A stretch of 64,000 nt of DNA from Oceanipulchritudo coccoides (GTDB lineage Bacteria; Verrucomicrobiota; Verrucomicrobiia; Opitutales; Oceanipulchritudinaceae): NCBI RefSeq assembly GCF_010500615.1, contig NZ_JAAGNX010000002.1:734990-798989 (forward strand). Direction: 5' to 3'. The notes under the pieces were generated by a model. That model worked only from the letters and a program-made list of their open reading frames with translations. It was not told the DNA's origin and did not search any database. Within the stretch, counting starts at the first letter, position 1. Each line of letters starts with the position of its first letter. The position numbers and the translations under genes were made by a program. Below are positions 18,895-29,488 of this stretch, piece after piece.

Positions 18895-19659
18895 TCAGCG
18901 TTTGGATTCCACGACAAGGACAGCTAAGCCAAGAACAGCGAAGCAACTGGAGAGATAATAGATAAACGGACGGCTATCTATAATTCCCCGGCTGAAATCC
19001 TCAAAGTGGTCGAATACTTGGAAATAGGTTAACGCGGCATCCGAGAAGATAGAGGAATCTCCCGGGTCAAATTGAAGAAGGCGGATGGACGCCACCCCGA
19101 CAATCAGCATGAATAAGATACTGAAGGAAAGCATCCCGGCAACCAGTTGGCTGCGGGTCAAACTGCTTGTGAAAATACCGATACCAACAAAGAGGGTGCC
19201 CGAAGCCGCGATGAAGAGAAATCCCCCGAGCAGGGCTCCGATATTGAGTAGCTTCTCACTGATTTCCGGTTGATTGACGACCATACTTGTGATGACCGGG
19301 TAGGCGAAGGATATGACCCACACGAGAAGATAAAAACCGTACGCGGCGATGAACTTTGCCGTGACAAGGTGAGCCGGCCGGATAGGCGCTGTGAGCAGTG
19401 TTTCAATGGTCCCAAGCCGGCGTTCCTCAGCGAAACTGCGCATGGTCAGCATCGGGACAATCAGCAACACAGGGACCCAGAAGAGGCTGAAATACAGGGT
19501 GGCTGGCAATTGCTCCTGCTCCTCGGCACTGACGGTCAGGAGTGTGATGTAATAAAAGAAGCCCATCAGGAGCAGGGAAAGCACCATCGCGAGATAGGTG
19601 CTTGGAGCGTAGAAGAGGCTACGCAGCTCATGCCGGATTAGATAAATGAGTTTCAGCAT
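18895..19659 (-). CDS. ABC transporter permease, GldF/ABC-2 type
   Basis: A 254-residue membrane protein with six hydrophobic segments, starting LIYLIRHELRSLFYAPSTYLAMVLSLLLMG. The loop MRSFAEERRLGTIETLLTAPI is the ABC-2 permease signature found in NosY/GldF-type proteins. Its ATG overlaps the stop of the ATPase gene (TGATG), so the pair is translationally coupled. With the ATPase, the GldG-like protein and DUF4340 it should form one transport complex in the inner membrane. The substrate cannot be read from the sequence. Confidence 0.88.
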   Translation of the reverse strand: MLKLIYLIRHELRSLFYAPSTYLAMVLSLLLMGFFYYITLLTVSAEEQEQLPATLYFSLFWVPVLLIVPMLTMRSFAEERRLGTIETLLTAPIRPAHLVTAKFIAAYGFYLLVWVISFAYPVITSMVVNQPEISEKLLNIGALLGGFLFIAASGTLFVGIGIFTSSLTRSQLVAGMLSFSILFMLIVGVASIRLLQFDPGDSSIFSDAALTYFQVFDHFEDFSRGIIDSRPFIYYLSSCFAVLGLAVLVVESKR

Positions 19660-20675
19660 CAGGAATCTGTTGGGAATGGTGCGCCCGTTTCCTTGTTTTC
19701 ATCGCCAGTGAGTTCCCAGCTGCGCTGAGTGGCTGTGAGGAAAATGTCTTCCAGACTTGGCTGGACCGCCTGAAACTGGCGAACGGCAAGCCTGTCCGAC
19801 TGGATAAGCTGCCGGAGGATACCTTCCCCATTCTGCCCGTTCTTGGGATTCACGAGGTTAACACTAAAAGAGTCCTCCTGTGATTGTGGATGGATTTGAA
19901 TTTCCCATAAGTCGCCGAGTTTGCGCAAGGCATCCATGATCTCCTGCCGTCCACCCGATACTTCAAGGCGATACCTCGATCCGGGCAGGAACTGTTTCCG
20001 CAACTCATCCGATGTCCCTTGTGCCACGAGGCGGCCTTGATTCAGGATAAGGACACGGTCGCAAGTGATTTCCACTTCGGAAAGGATATGGCTTGAAAAG
20101 AGGACGGTTGTCTCGCCTCGCAAATTAGCAAGCAGGCGCCTGATCGCAATCACTTGATGGGGATCCAGCCCGATGGTCGGTTCATCGAGGATAGTGATCG
20201 CCGGAGAGGCCAGTATTGCGTCCGCGATGCCGACTCTTTGGCGGAATCCCTTGGAAAGGTTGCCGATGATTTTCCGGCGAGCCTTCCGGTGTAACTCACA
20301 TACTTCAAGGGCACGCTCAATGGCTGCCTTCCGGCGAAGCAAGGGGATGCCTTTGATCTGGGCCCGGAAACGCAGGTATTCGATAACCCGCATATGCTCG
20401 GGCAGGGGATTGTTTTCGGGCATGTATCCGATGAAATTCTTCACTTCATCCGGGTGGTAGGGTACCGATTTGCCGCAAACCGAGAGATATCCGGAATCAG
20501 CGGGCAAGATGCCGGTCAGGATGCGCAGGGTTGTGCTTTTCCCGGCTCCATTCGGGCCGAGAAATCCGACAATCTCACCCTTTTCGATGCGAAAGGACAA
20601 ATTGCGTACGGCTTTATGCCCGCCAAAGCTTTTGCTCAGGCCGTCTGCGACGATGCTGGTTTCCTTTTCAGGCAT
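19659..20675 (-). CDS. ABC transporter ATP-binding protein, GldA-like
   Basis: A canonical ABC ATPase of about 338 residues. Walker A is GPNGAGKST, the signature LSKGFRQRVGIA, Walker B ITILDEPTIGLDP, and the H-loop LFSSHILSEVE. The C-terminal 100 residues are a regulatory extension common in the NosF/GldA group. The frame extends to 20804, but that would overlap the end of trkH; the ATG at 20675 (MPEKETSIVADGLSKSFGG) fits the family start. It heads a run of permease, GldG-like, DUF4340 and AsmA-like genes. No clear Shine-Dalgarno sequence. Confidence 0.93.
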   Translation of the reverse strand: MPEKETSIVADGLSKSFGGHKAVRNLSFRIEKGEIVGFLGPNGAGKSTTLRILTGILPADSGYLSVCGKSVPYHPDEVKNFIGYMPENNPLPEHMRVIEYLRFRAQIKGIPLLRRKAAIERALEVCELHRKARRKIIGNLSKGFRQRVGIADAILASPAITILDEPTIGLDPHQVIAIRRLLANLRGETTVLFSSHILSEVEITCDRVLILNQGRLVAQGTSDELRKQFLPGSRYRLEVSGGRQEIMDALRKLGDLWEIQIHPQSQEDSFSVNLVNPKNGQNGEGILRQLIQSDRLAVRQFQAVQPSLEDIFLTATQRSWELTGDENKETGAPFPTDS

Positions 20676-20748
20676 TAGATTTATAAGACGGTTCCGGACG
20701 GGAATCCGTTCGGAACTTTGTGGCAGTGTGGGCTCTTGTCCGGATGCG

Positions 20749-22224
20749 TCAAAACCGTTTCCACAAGGAAGGTGAAAATAGGACCAGAAGGGCAAAGAGC
20801 TCAAGGCGCCCCATGATCATGAGAAAGGACAGGAAAATTTGTGAATAAGCATGCAGGCCGGCAAAATTGTGGGATGGTCCGACTTCGGCAAAGCCCGGAC
20901 CAATATTGAAGAGGCAGGCAGCCATGGCTGAAACTATTCCCTCAAAACTCATGTTGGGCTCCAGGAAGGAAACAATGACGGTCCCGGAAAAGACAATCAA
21001 GGACAGGATCACCACATAGACCACGATGGACTCTTGTTCCCCAAGGGAGAGGCTTTTTCCGTTCACTTTGAGTGCTCGAACGACTCTCGAACGATACGCT
21101 TTCTCAATATGCTGACCGGAGACCTTGAGGGCGACTATGAACCGGATGACCTTGGTCCCTCCGGCGGTGGAGCCGGAGCAGCCACCGATGAACATGAGCG
21201 CCAGCAGGAGGATATGGGTCACCGGCAGCCAGAGGTCAAAATCAACAGTGGCAAAGCCTGTAGTGGTCATGATGGAAATCACCTGGAAGGTAGCCGCCCG
21301 GATCAGGCCGTGTGAATCCGGGTTGTCCCCCGAATGAGTCACAAGAAAGATGAAGATCAGCAGACTAAATGAGAGGATAAGAACAACGTATGCCTTGAAT
21401 TCGGTGGAAGTTTTCAGGGCCTTCCAGTTGCGGCGCAGGAGTTCGATAATCAACAGAAAACTGGTTCCTCCAATTGCCATGAAGACGATAATGGCCCATT
21501 CCAGGGCGGGATTGGCGAAGTCTGCAATGCTGCCGGACCTGGTGCTGAAGCCGCCTGTGCTAAGGGTCGTGAACATGTGAATAATGGCTTCAAACCAGCC
21601 CAGGCCGCAGATCCAATAAACCACTGTGCAGATCACTGAGAGACCGAAGTAGAGGTAGAGCAGGTGGAGAACGCCGTCTTGCACCCGAGAGGTATTCAGG
21701 TCCGCGGCCTGGGCCGAGGATTCACGCGAATACAGGACCTTGGCGCCCGCGCCCAGAAAGGAGAGGACAGCCACGAAAAAGACCACAACTCCCAGTCCGC
21801 CCATCCACTGGCTGATGGCGCGCCAGAAATGCAGGCTTCGGGGAAGGGTTTCCAGATCGCTGAGGACGGAGGCCCCGGTCGTTGTGAGCCCCGAAGCAGA
21901 CTCGAAAAAGGCCCCTGAAAATGAAACATCGGGTAAAATAAGGAAGTAGGGAATGGCTCCAACCAGACTGGCCAGAAGCCATCCGGTACCAATTGTGGCA
22001 AGGGCCTCCTTGCGAAAGAGGGTATTGTCACCCGTTCGGCCAAGAAGCAGAAATCCGCCCGAGAGACAGGCCGCAACGAGAAAGCTGACCCCGAATCCAG
22101 TGACCGCCAGCTCGTGCGTGGAATGGGTATCATAGACCATGGCAATCCCAAGGGACAGGGCAAACGCGAAGGCGATGGCCCCCATGATAAAGCCCTGTAG
22201 CTTGAAGAGGATTGCGTAATTCAT
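20749..22224 (-). CDS. trkH: Trk-type potassium uptake channel subunit
   Basis: A 491-residue polytopic membrane protein of the TrkH/KtrB superfamily that carries K+ into the cell. All four selectivity-filter loops can be found: SGLTTTGASVL, TLSTGGFSTRSGS, STTGFATVD-like (MTTTGFATVDFDL) and FNIGPGFAEVGPSHNFAGL. Each has the conserved glycine. It follows trkA after 32 bases, so channel and regulatory subunit are probably made from one transcript. The frame ends at 20749, and the next gene (ABC ATPase) starts 73 bases later. Confidence 0.95.
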   Translation of the reverse strand: MNYAILFKLQGFIMGAIAFAFALSLGIAMVYDTHSTHELAVTGFGVSFLVAACLSGGFLLLGRTGDNTLFRKEALATIGTGWLLASLVGAIPYFLILPDVSFSGAFFESASGLTTTGASVLSDLETLPRSLHFWRAISQWMGGLGVVVFFVAVLSFLGAGAKVLYSRESSAQAADLNTSRVQDGVLHLLYLYFGLSVICTVVYWICGLGWFEAIIHMFTTLSTGGFSTRSGSIADFANPALEWAIIVFMAIGGTSFLLIIELLRRNWKALKTSTEFKAYVVLILSFSLLIFIFLVTHSGDNPDSHGLIRAATFQVISIMTTTGFATVDFDLWLPVTHILLLALMFIGGCSGSTAGGTKVIRFIVALKVSGQHIEKAYRSRVVRALKVNGKSLSLGEQESIVVYVVILSLIVFSGTVIVSFLEPNMSFEGIVSAMAACLFNIGPGFAEVGPSHNFAGLHAYSQIFLSFLMIMGRLELFALLVLFSPSLWKRF

Positions 22225-22256
22225 GCCGCTTGAAATTTAAATCGAGGGTTGGCTGA

Positions 22257-23612
22257 TCAGCTGTCGTGGAGAAGCTGGAGCAAGTCCTTGATGTTTTCCT
22301 CTCTTGTGATCACCACGACACGGTCGCCGGCGAGGATCCGGTCTTCCGCACCCGGGACTTTGACTTGGAATTTGTGGAGGAGAGCCACCAGGACGGCATG
22401 TTTGGGCCAGGGGATTTCCTTGAGAGCCTTGCCTGCGCACTTGCTGTTGGAGGTTACCTGTATTTCAAGAATGCGGGCTTTCTGGTCGGGGAAATTGAAG
22501 AGCTCGAAAAAGGGTTCCTCCGACAAATAGCGAAGGACTTCGTTTGCGGTGACGATCCGGGGGGAAACTATCGTCTCAATTTCAAGCGCCGATTTAAGGT
22601 TGAGAAGCATCTCCTCGTAATCGGATTTGTTAATGACCGTCTGCACATGCTTGGCACCCAGCTTTGCTGCCTGCACACTGGTCATTACGTTCCGTTCGTC
22701 ATCACTTGTTGAGGCGACGAAGAAATCCGTGTTACCGATCTGCTCTTCCTCAAGAAGGCGCAGGGAGGTGCCATCTCCATTGATGAAAGTGACCTGTGGA
22801 AAGCGTTCCGCGAGGCGGCGACATTTTTCCTCATCCTGCTCGATGACGCGCACCTTGAAGCGAGGATTACTGAGCAGCCGGACAAGGGCGACAGCTGTTT
22901 CGCTGCCACCAAAAATCACTACACGGACCTCTTTCCCGGTGGTGCTGGGATCAAGCTTTGTGCGAAGTTTGTACAACTCGTTGGGCGGCCCGAAAACTGT
23001 TACTTGATCACCCGCCTGAAGAACTGTATCAGCGGAGGGGATATCCTGTTCCTCGTCGCGCTGGTAATATCCAAATTTGACTTCCGGGTGCAGCTTGATC
23101 TCCCGAAGGGGCTGTCCGAGGAACTTGGAACGCTTGTCGACCTCGATGCGTTGAGCCTCGATCTGGCCGCGGGCAAAATTTTCCACAGCAATCCTGGCAG
23201 GATTGCGGATTGACTTGGCCAACTCGGCGGCACACAGGCCTTCGGGATTCAGCATCATGTCAATCCCGAAGTGCAACGGGTAATTGACATGTGAAATGTC
23301 GGTGAAGGTCTGGTCGTGAATGCGGCTGATGACAGTCTTGGCCCCGAGAACGCGGGCGAGTGAACAGGCAATAAGATTGGTCTCATCCCGACTTGTCATC
23401 GCGATGAAATGGTCACAACCGCCTGCGATGGCGCGCTTCAGCGTTTCGGCGCTACTGCCGCTCCCGTGGATGACCCGCACGTTGTGCACCTCCTCAATGT
23501 GCGAGGCAATATCCGAGTCCTGTTCAATCACAGTGACGTCGTGACCAGCATTGCTCAGTACATGGCTAAGATGTCCGCCAACCTCGCCCACGCCAATTAT
23601 GACCACTTTCAT
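22257..23612 (-). CDS. trkA: Trk system regulatory NAD-binding protein
   Basis: A 451-residue cytosolic protein with two RCK units, each an N-terminal Rossmann part plus a C-terminal TrkA_C part. The first nucleotide loop is VIIGVGEVGGHL near residues 4-15. The second is VVIFGGSETAVALVRLL near 230, where the second and third glycines of GxGxxG are changed, so the second site may bind weakly. The protein gates TrkH in response to nucleotides. It precedes trkH on the same strand. The ATG at 23612 opens directly into the first Rossmann strand. Confidence 0.95.
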   Translation of the reverse strand: MKVVIIGVGEVGGHLSHVLSNAGHDVTVIEQDSDIASHIEEVHNVRVIHGSGSSAETLKRAIAGGCDHFIAMTSRDETNLIACSLARVLGAKTVISRIHDQTFTDISHVNYPLHFGIDMMLNPEGLCAAELAKSIRNPARIAVENFARGQIEAQRIEVDKRSKFLGQPLREIKLHPEVKFGYYQRDEEQDIPSADTVLQAGDQVTVFGPPNELYKLRTKLDPSTTGKEVRVVIFGGSETAVALVRLLSNPRFKVRVIEQDEEKCRRLAERFPQVTFINGDGTSLRLLEEEQIGNTDFFVASTSDDERNVMTSVQAAKLGAKHVQTVINKSDYEEMLLNLKSALEIETIVSPRIVTANEVLRYLSEEPFFELFNFPDQKARILEIQVTSNSKCAGKALKEIPWPKHAVLVALLHKFQVKVPGAEDRILAGDRVVVITREENIKDLLQLLHDS

Positions 23613-23680
23613 TGTTGGGTGAGGTTAGCAGGGATCTGCTTCAAAGGAAGGAAATTAACGGGATGCTCCCAAGGCTCACA

Positions 23681-26107
23681 TCAAGCCTCGTCTTCGTCTA
23701 TTTCAACGATCTTGTTGATCCCAATCAGTTTGTCTTTTTTGCCGAGGTTGATCAATCGCACTCCTTGTGTGGTGCGGCCGATCACCCGTATCTCGTTCAC
23801 ACGGGTCCGGACAGCCTGGCCGCCATTGGTCAGCATCATGATCTCGTCATCTTCCATGACGCTCAAGGCACCGGCAACGCCGTCTGTCCGCATTGCAATG
23901 ATGCCGCTTCCACCGCGGCCCTGGGTGCGGTATTGATCAAAAGCCGTCCGCTTGCCCTGGCCGTTTTCACCGGCGATAAGGAGAGTCGCGTTGTTGTTGA
24001 CGACCTCAATTGTGACCAAGCAGTCATCCTTGCCCTTGAGTCGGATGCCTTTGACACCACGTGTTGCCCGGCCCTGATCACGCAGGTCTGTCTCCTTGAA
24101 ACGAATCGACATCCCTTTGCGCGTGATCATGCAGAGCTCGTCCTCACCGTTGGTCAGTTTGACGCCGATGAGTTTGTCTTCGTCATCAATGTTGATCCCA
24201 ATGATGCCCCCGCGCCGGAAATTCTTGTATGCGCTGAGGTTGGTTTTCTTGATGATGCCTTTGCGGGTCGCCATGACAAGATGCTGGCTTTCATCAAATT
24301 CCTTCACGGGAATCATGGCGGCAATTCGCTCGTCCTTCTGGAGCTCGAGCACGTTCACAATACTGCGTCCCTTGGAGATACGCGTGCCTTCCGGGATATC
24401 AAAAACCTTCTCCACATAGACGCGCCCGTTTGTCATGAAAAACATCATGTAGTCGTGCGTGCTGGCAGTGAAGAGATGCTCGACAAAATCCTCATCATGA
24501 GAGCCTGCGCCGATAACACCTTTTCCGCCTCGTCGTTGTGAGCGGAAACTGCTGACAGGAGTGCGCTTGATGAATCCCTTGTGGGAGACAGTGATGCAGC
24601 ACCCTTCATTGACAATGAGGTCCTCCATACGGAATTCACCTTCTGCTGGAAGGATCTGGGTCCCGCGCGGAGTGGCGTATTTGTCCCGCATCTCGGAGAG
24701 TTCATCCTTGATCACGCCGAGCAGGCGGTCCTCGTTCTCGAGAATTTCCGTCAGTTCCTGGATCAGCTTGATGAGTTCAAGATACTCCGCCTCGATTTTT
24801 TCGCGTTCAAGGCCGGTCAGCTGGTAGAGTCGCATGTCGAGGATAGCATCCGTCTGCTTGATGGAGAGAGGATACTTCTCCATCAGGCGGATCTTGGCTT
24901 CGTCACGGTTGCGGCTTGCCCGGATGATACGGACAAAGTCGTCCAGATTATCGAGGGCGATCTTGAGACCTTCGAGAATGTGTGCCCGGGCCTCTGCCTT
25001 TGCGCGCCGGAATTCAGTCCGGCGGCGAATGACTTCACGGCGATGCTCGATGTAGACCTCGAGCATTTCCTTCATGTTCATTTCCTTCGGGCGCCGGTCA
25101 ACAAGGGCCAGCATGATGACACCGAAGGAGGATTCCAGAGGCGTGTGCTTGAAAAGTTTATTAACCGTCACGCGCGGGATTTCGCCACGCTTCAACTCGA
25201 TGACAATACGGGTATTCTCGTCGGACTCATCGCGGAGATCGCTGATGCCTTCGATGACCTTGCCCTGGACAAGCTCGGCAATCTTGGTAACGAGGTTGGC
25301 CCGGTTCACGTTGTAGGGGATTTCCGTGATAACGAGCTGTTCCTTGCCCTGCTTGAGTTCTTCCGTGTGGATCGTGCCGCGCATGCGCACAATGCCGCGA
25401 CCGGTGCGTATGTATTTATGGATACCTTCGCTCCCGAGAATGGAGCCGCCGGTTGGAAAATCTGGTCCCTGGATGATTTTGGCCAGGTCTTCAATGTCCA
25501 GATTCGGGTTATCGATGAGCGCACAGGCTCCGTCGATCAGTTCACCGAGGTTGTGTGGCGGGATGTTGGTTGTCATCCCGACTGCAATCCCCGTCGACCC
25601 GTTCATGAGCAGGCTTGGAAGCGCCGCCGGAAGGACACTCGGTTCGGTGGTGTCCTCCTTGTAGTTGGGGACAAAGTCGACCGTGTTCTCATCGATCTGG
25701 CGGATGAGCTCTTCGGCAGCCGAAGTCAGACGACACTCTGTATACCGGTAGGCCGCAGGCGGATCCCCGTCGATTGAACCAAAATTCCCCTGTGGATCCA
25801 CAAGTGGTACCCGCATGACCCATTTTTGCGCCATGCGCACAAGGGTGTCATAAACGGAGGCATCCCCATGCGGGTGATACTTTCCGAGCACTTCCCCGAC
25901 GACCGCGGCGCACTTGTCGAAGCTGCGGTTGTGGATCAGTCCTTGACGGAGCATCGAGTAAAGGATGCGCCGCTGGACTGGCTTCAAGCCATCGCGTGCA
26001 TCCGGCAGGGCCCGGCTGATAATGACCGACATCGAGTAATCGATGTAGGCTCGTTCCATCACGTCGGTGATGTTGGACTGCGTAAGATTTTCTTTTTCGG
26101 TATACAT
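23681..26107 (-). CDS. gyrA: DNA gyrase subunit A
   Basis: The 808-residue breakage-reunion subunit of gyrase. The catalytic tyrosine is in AAYRYTECRL near residue 120. The quinolone region reads HPHGDASVYDT, with Ala where E. coli has Ser83. The GyrA box needed for DNA wrapping and negative supercoiling is QRRGGKG, so this is gyrase rather than topoisomerase IV. The C-terminal blades repeat motifs such as RATRGVKGIRL and GRTTQGVRLINL. It follows gyrB after 33 bases. The protein ends in an acidic tail. Confidence 0.98.
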   Translation of the reverse strand: MYTEKENLTQSNITDVMERAYIDYSMSVIISRALPDARDGLKPVQRRILYSMLRQGLIHNRSFDKCAAVVGEVLGKYHPHGDASVYDTLVRMAQKWVMRVPLVDPQGNFGSIDGDPPAAYRYTECRLTSAAEELIRQIDENTVDFVPNYKEDTTEPSVLPAALPSLLMNGSTGIAVGMTTNIPPHNLGELIDGACALIDNPNLDIEDLAKIIQGPDFPTGGSILGSEGIHKYIRTGRGIVRMRGTIHTEELKQGKEQLVITEIPYNVNRANLVTKIAELVQGKVIEGISDLRDESDENTRIVIELKRGEIPRVTVNKLFKHTPLESSFGVIMLALVDRRPKEMNMKEMLEVYIEHRREVIRRRTEFRRAKAEARAHILEGLKIALDNLDDFVRIIRASRNRDEAKIRLMEKYPLSIKQTDAILDMRLYQLTGLEREKIEAEYLELIKLIQELTEILENEDRLLGVIKDELSEMRDKYATPRGTQILPAEGEFRMEDLIVNEGCCITVSHKGFIKRTPVSSFRSQRRGGKGVIGAGSHDEDFVEHLFTASTHDYMMFFMTNGRVYVEKVFDIPEGTRISKGRSIVNVLELQKDERIAAMIPVKEFDESQHLVMATRKGIIKKTNLSAYKNFRRGGIIGINIDDEDKLIGVKLTNGEDELCMITRKGMSIRFKETDLRDQGRATRGVKGIRLKGKDDCLVTIEVVNNNATLLIAGENGQGKRTAFDQYRTQGRGGSGIIAMRTDGVAGALSVMEDDEIMMLTNGGQAVRTRVNEIRVIGRTTQGVRLINLGKKDKLIGINKIVEIDEDEA

Positions 26108-26140
26108 TGCGCGAACTCGCGTGGGTGAATGCGGAAAGGA

Positions 26141-28630
<2,490 letters not shown>

Positions 28631-28752
28631 TTATTAAGGAATTACAAAATTTCAAAAAAAGAGGGAGGGCCCCGTTGCGGCGCCCTCTCAGACCCTGTTC
28701 ATTAAGGCCGAAAGAGCGGGGGAAGGGCAAGAGAAAAACAGGGTTTTCGGGC

Positions 28753-28780
28753 CAAAAAAAAGCCCCTTTTAAAAGGGGCT
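28753..28780 (-). terminator. Rho-independent terminator after the TrpG/PabA gene
   Basis: On the minus strand AGCCCCTTTTAAAAGGGGCT forms a perfect 10-base-pair palindrome (28761-28780), followed at once by a run of T residues. It begins 9 bases after the amidotransferase stop and separates it from gyrB. Confidence 0.9.
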
Positions 28781-28788
28781 CCAAACGC

Positions 28789-29355
28789 TCAAAGTGTGAG
28801 GAAATTCTGGAGGATTTTCATGCCATTCTGCGTTGCCATGGACTCCGGGTGAAACTGGACCCCGTAGATCGGCAAATCCTTGTGTCGAAGACCCATTATT
28901 TCGCCTTCCCGGGTTTCTGCGGTGATTTCCAGACAGTCTGGAAAGGAGGCTTTCTCAACGATCAGGGAATGATAGCGGGTGGCTTCAAAATCCTGGGGGA
29001 CATTTTGGAAAAGGTCCGTGTTTCGATGATGGATGGGGGAGGTCTTGCCATGCATGAGGCGGTCTGCGCGGATGACCTTGCCGCCGAAATGCTGGCCGAT
29101 GCATTGGTGACCCAGGCAGACCCCGAATATGGGAATATCAGAACCAACAAACGCATCGAGGATCTGGAGGCTGTTGCCTGCCTCGCTGGGGCTGCAGGGA
29201 CCGGGCGAGAGGAGGAGTCTGTCGGGTTTCATGGCCAGTGCTTCCTCGCCGGTAATCTCATTATTCCGGAGTACCTTTTGCTCAATTCCCAGCTCCCCGA
29301 AGTACTGGACGAGGTTGAAGGTGAAGGAATCGAAGTTATCGATGACGAGAAGCAT
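28789..29355 (-). CDS. Glutamine amidotransferase component II (TrpG/PabA family)
   Basis: A 188-residue class I glutamine amidotransferase that supplies ammonia to anthranilate or aminodeoxychorismate synthase. It starts [20 protein letters not shown], the usual family beginning. The catalytic triad is Cys80 in FGVCLGHQ and His169/Glu171 in QFHPES. The large partner (TrpE or PabB) is not in the window, so tryptophan versus folate cannot be decided. The frame extends far upstream through the pnp end; the ATG at 29355 is the supported start. Flanked by strong terminators on both sides, it seems to be its own transcription unit. Confidence 0.93.
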   Translation of the reverse strand: MLLVIDNFDSFTFNLVQYFGELGIEQKVLRNNEITGEEALAMKPDRLLLSPGPCSPSEAGNSLQILDAFVGSDIPIFGVCLGHQCIGQHFGGKVIRADRLMHGKTSPIHHRNTDLFQNVPQDFEATRYHSLIVEKASFPDCLEITAETREGEIMGLRHKDLPIYGVQFHPESMATQNGMKILQNFLTL

Positions 29356-29415
29356 GATCCGAGTTAATTTGGGGAAAGGAGGGCACTGGTCAATGCCACA
29401 GGCGCGGGAAGCGGA

Positions 29416-29460
29416 CAAAAAGAAGCCCGGCCGGGTATTTGGAGGGACCGGCCGGGCTTC
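29416..29460 (-). terminator. Rho-independent terminator after pnp
   Basis: On the minus strand a perfect 13-base-pair GC-rich stem (29448-29460 with 29422-29434, core CCCGGCCGG) is followed by five T residues. It lies 28 bases after the pnp stop and should end the rpsO-pnp transcript. Confidence 0.92.
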
Positions 29461-29488
29461 GGGTGTGGGTTTGTTGGGAAATTTATTC

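Noticed and set aside
28661-28689. GC-rich imperfect hairpin in the gyrB leader
   Set aside because: It has a bulge, no T run and no known motif; noted in the gyrB entry but not called as a regulatory element.
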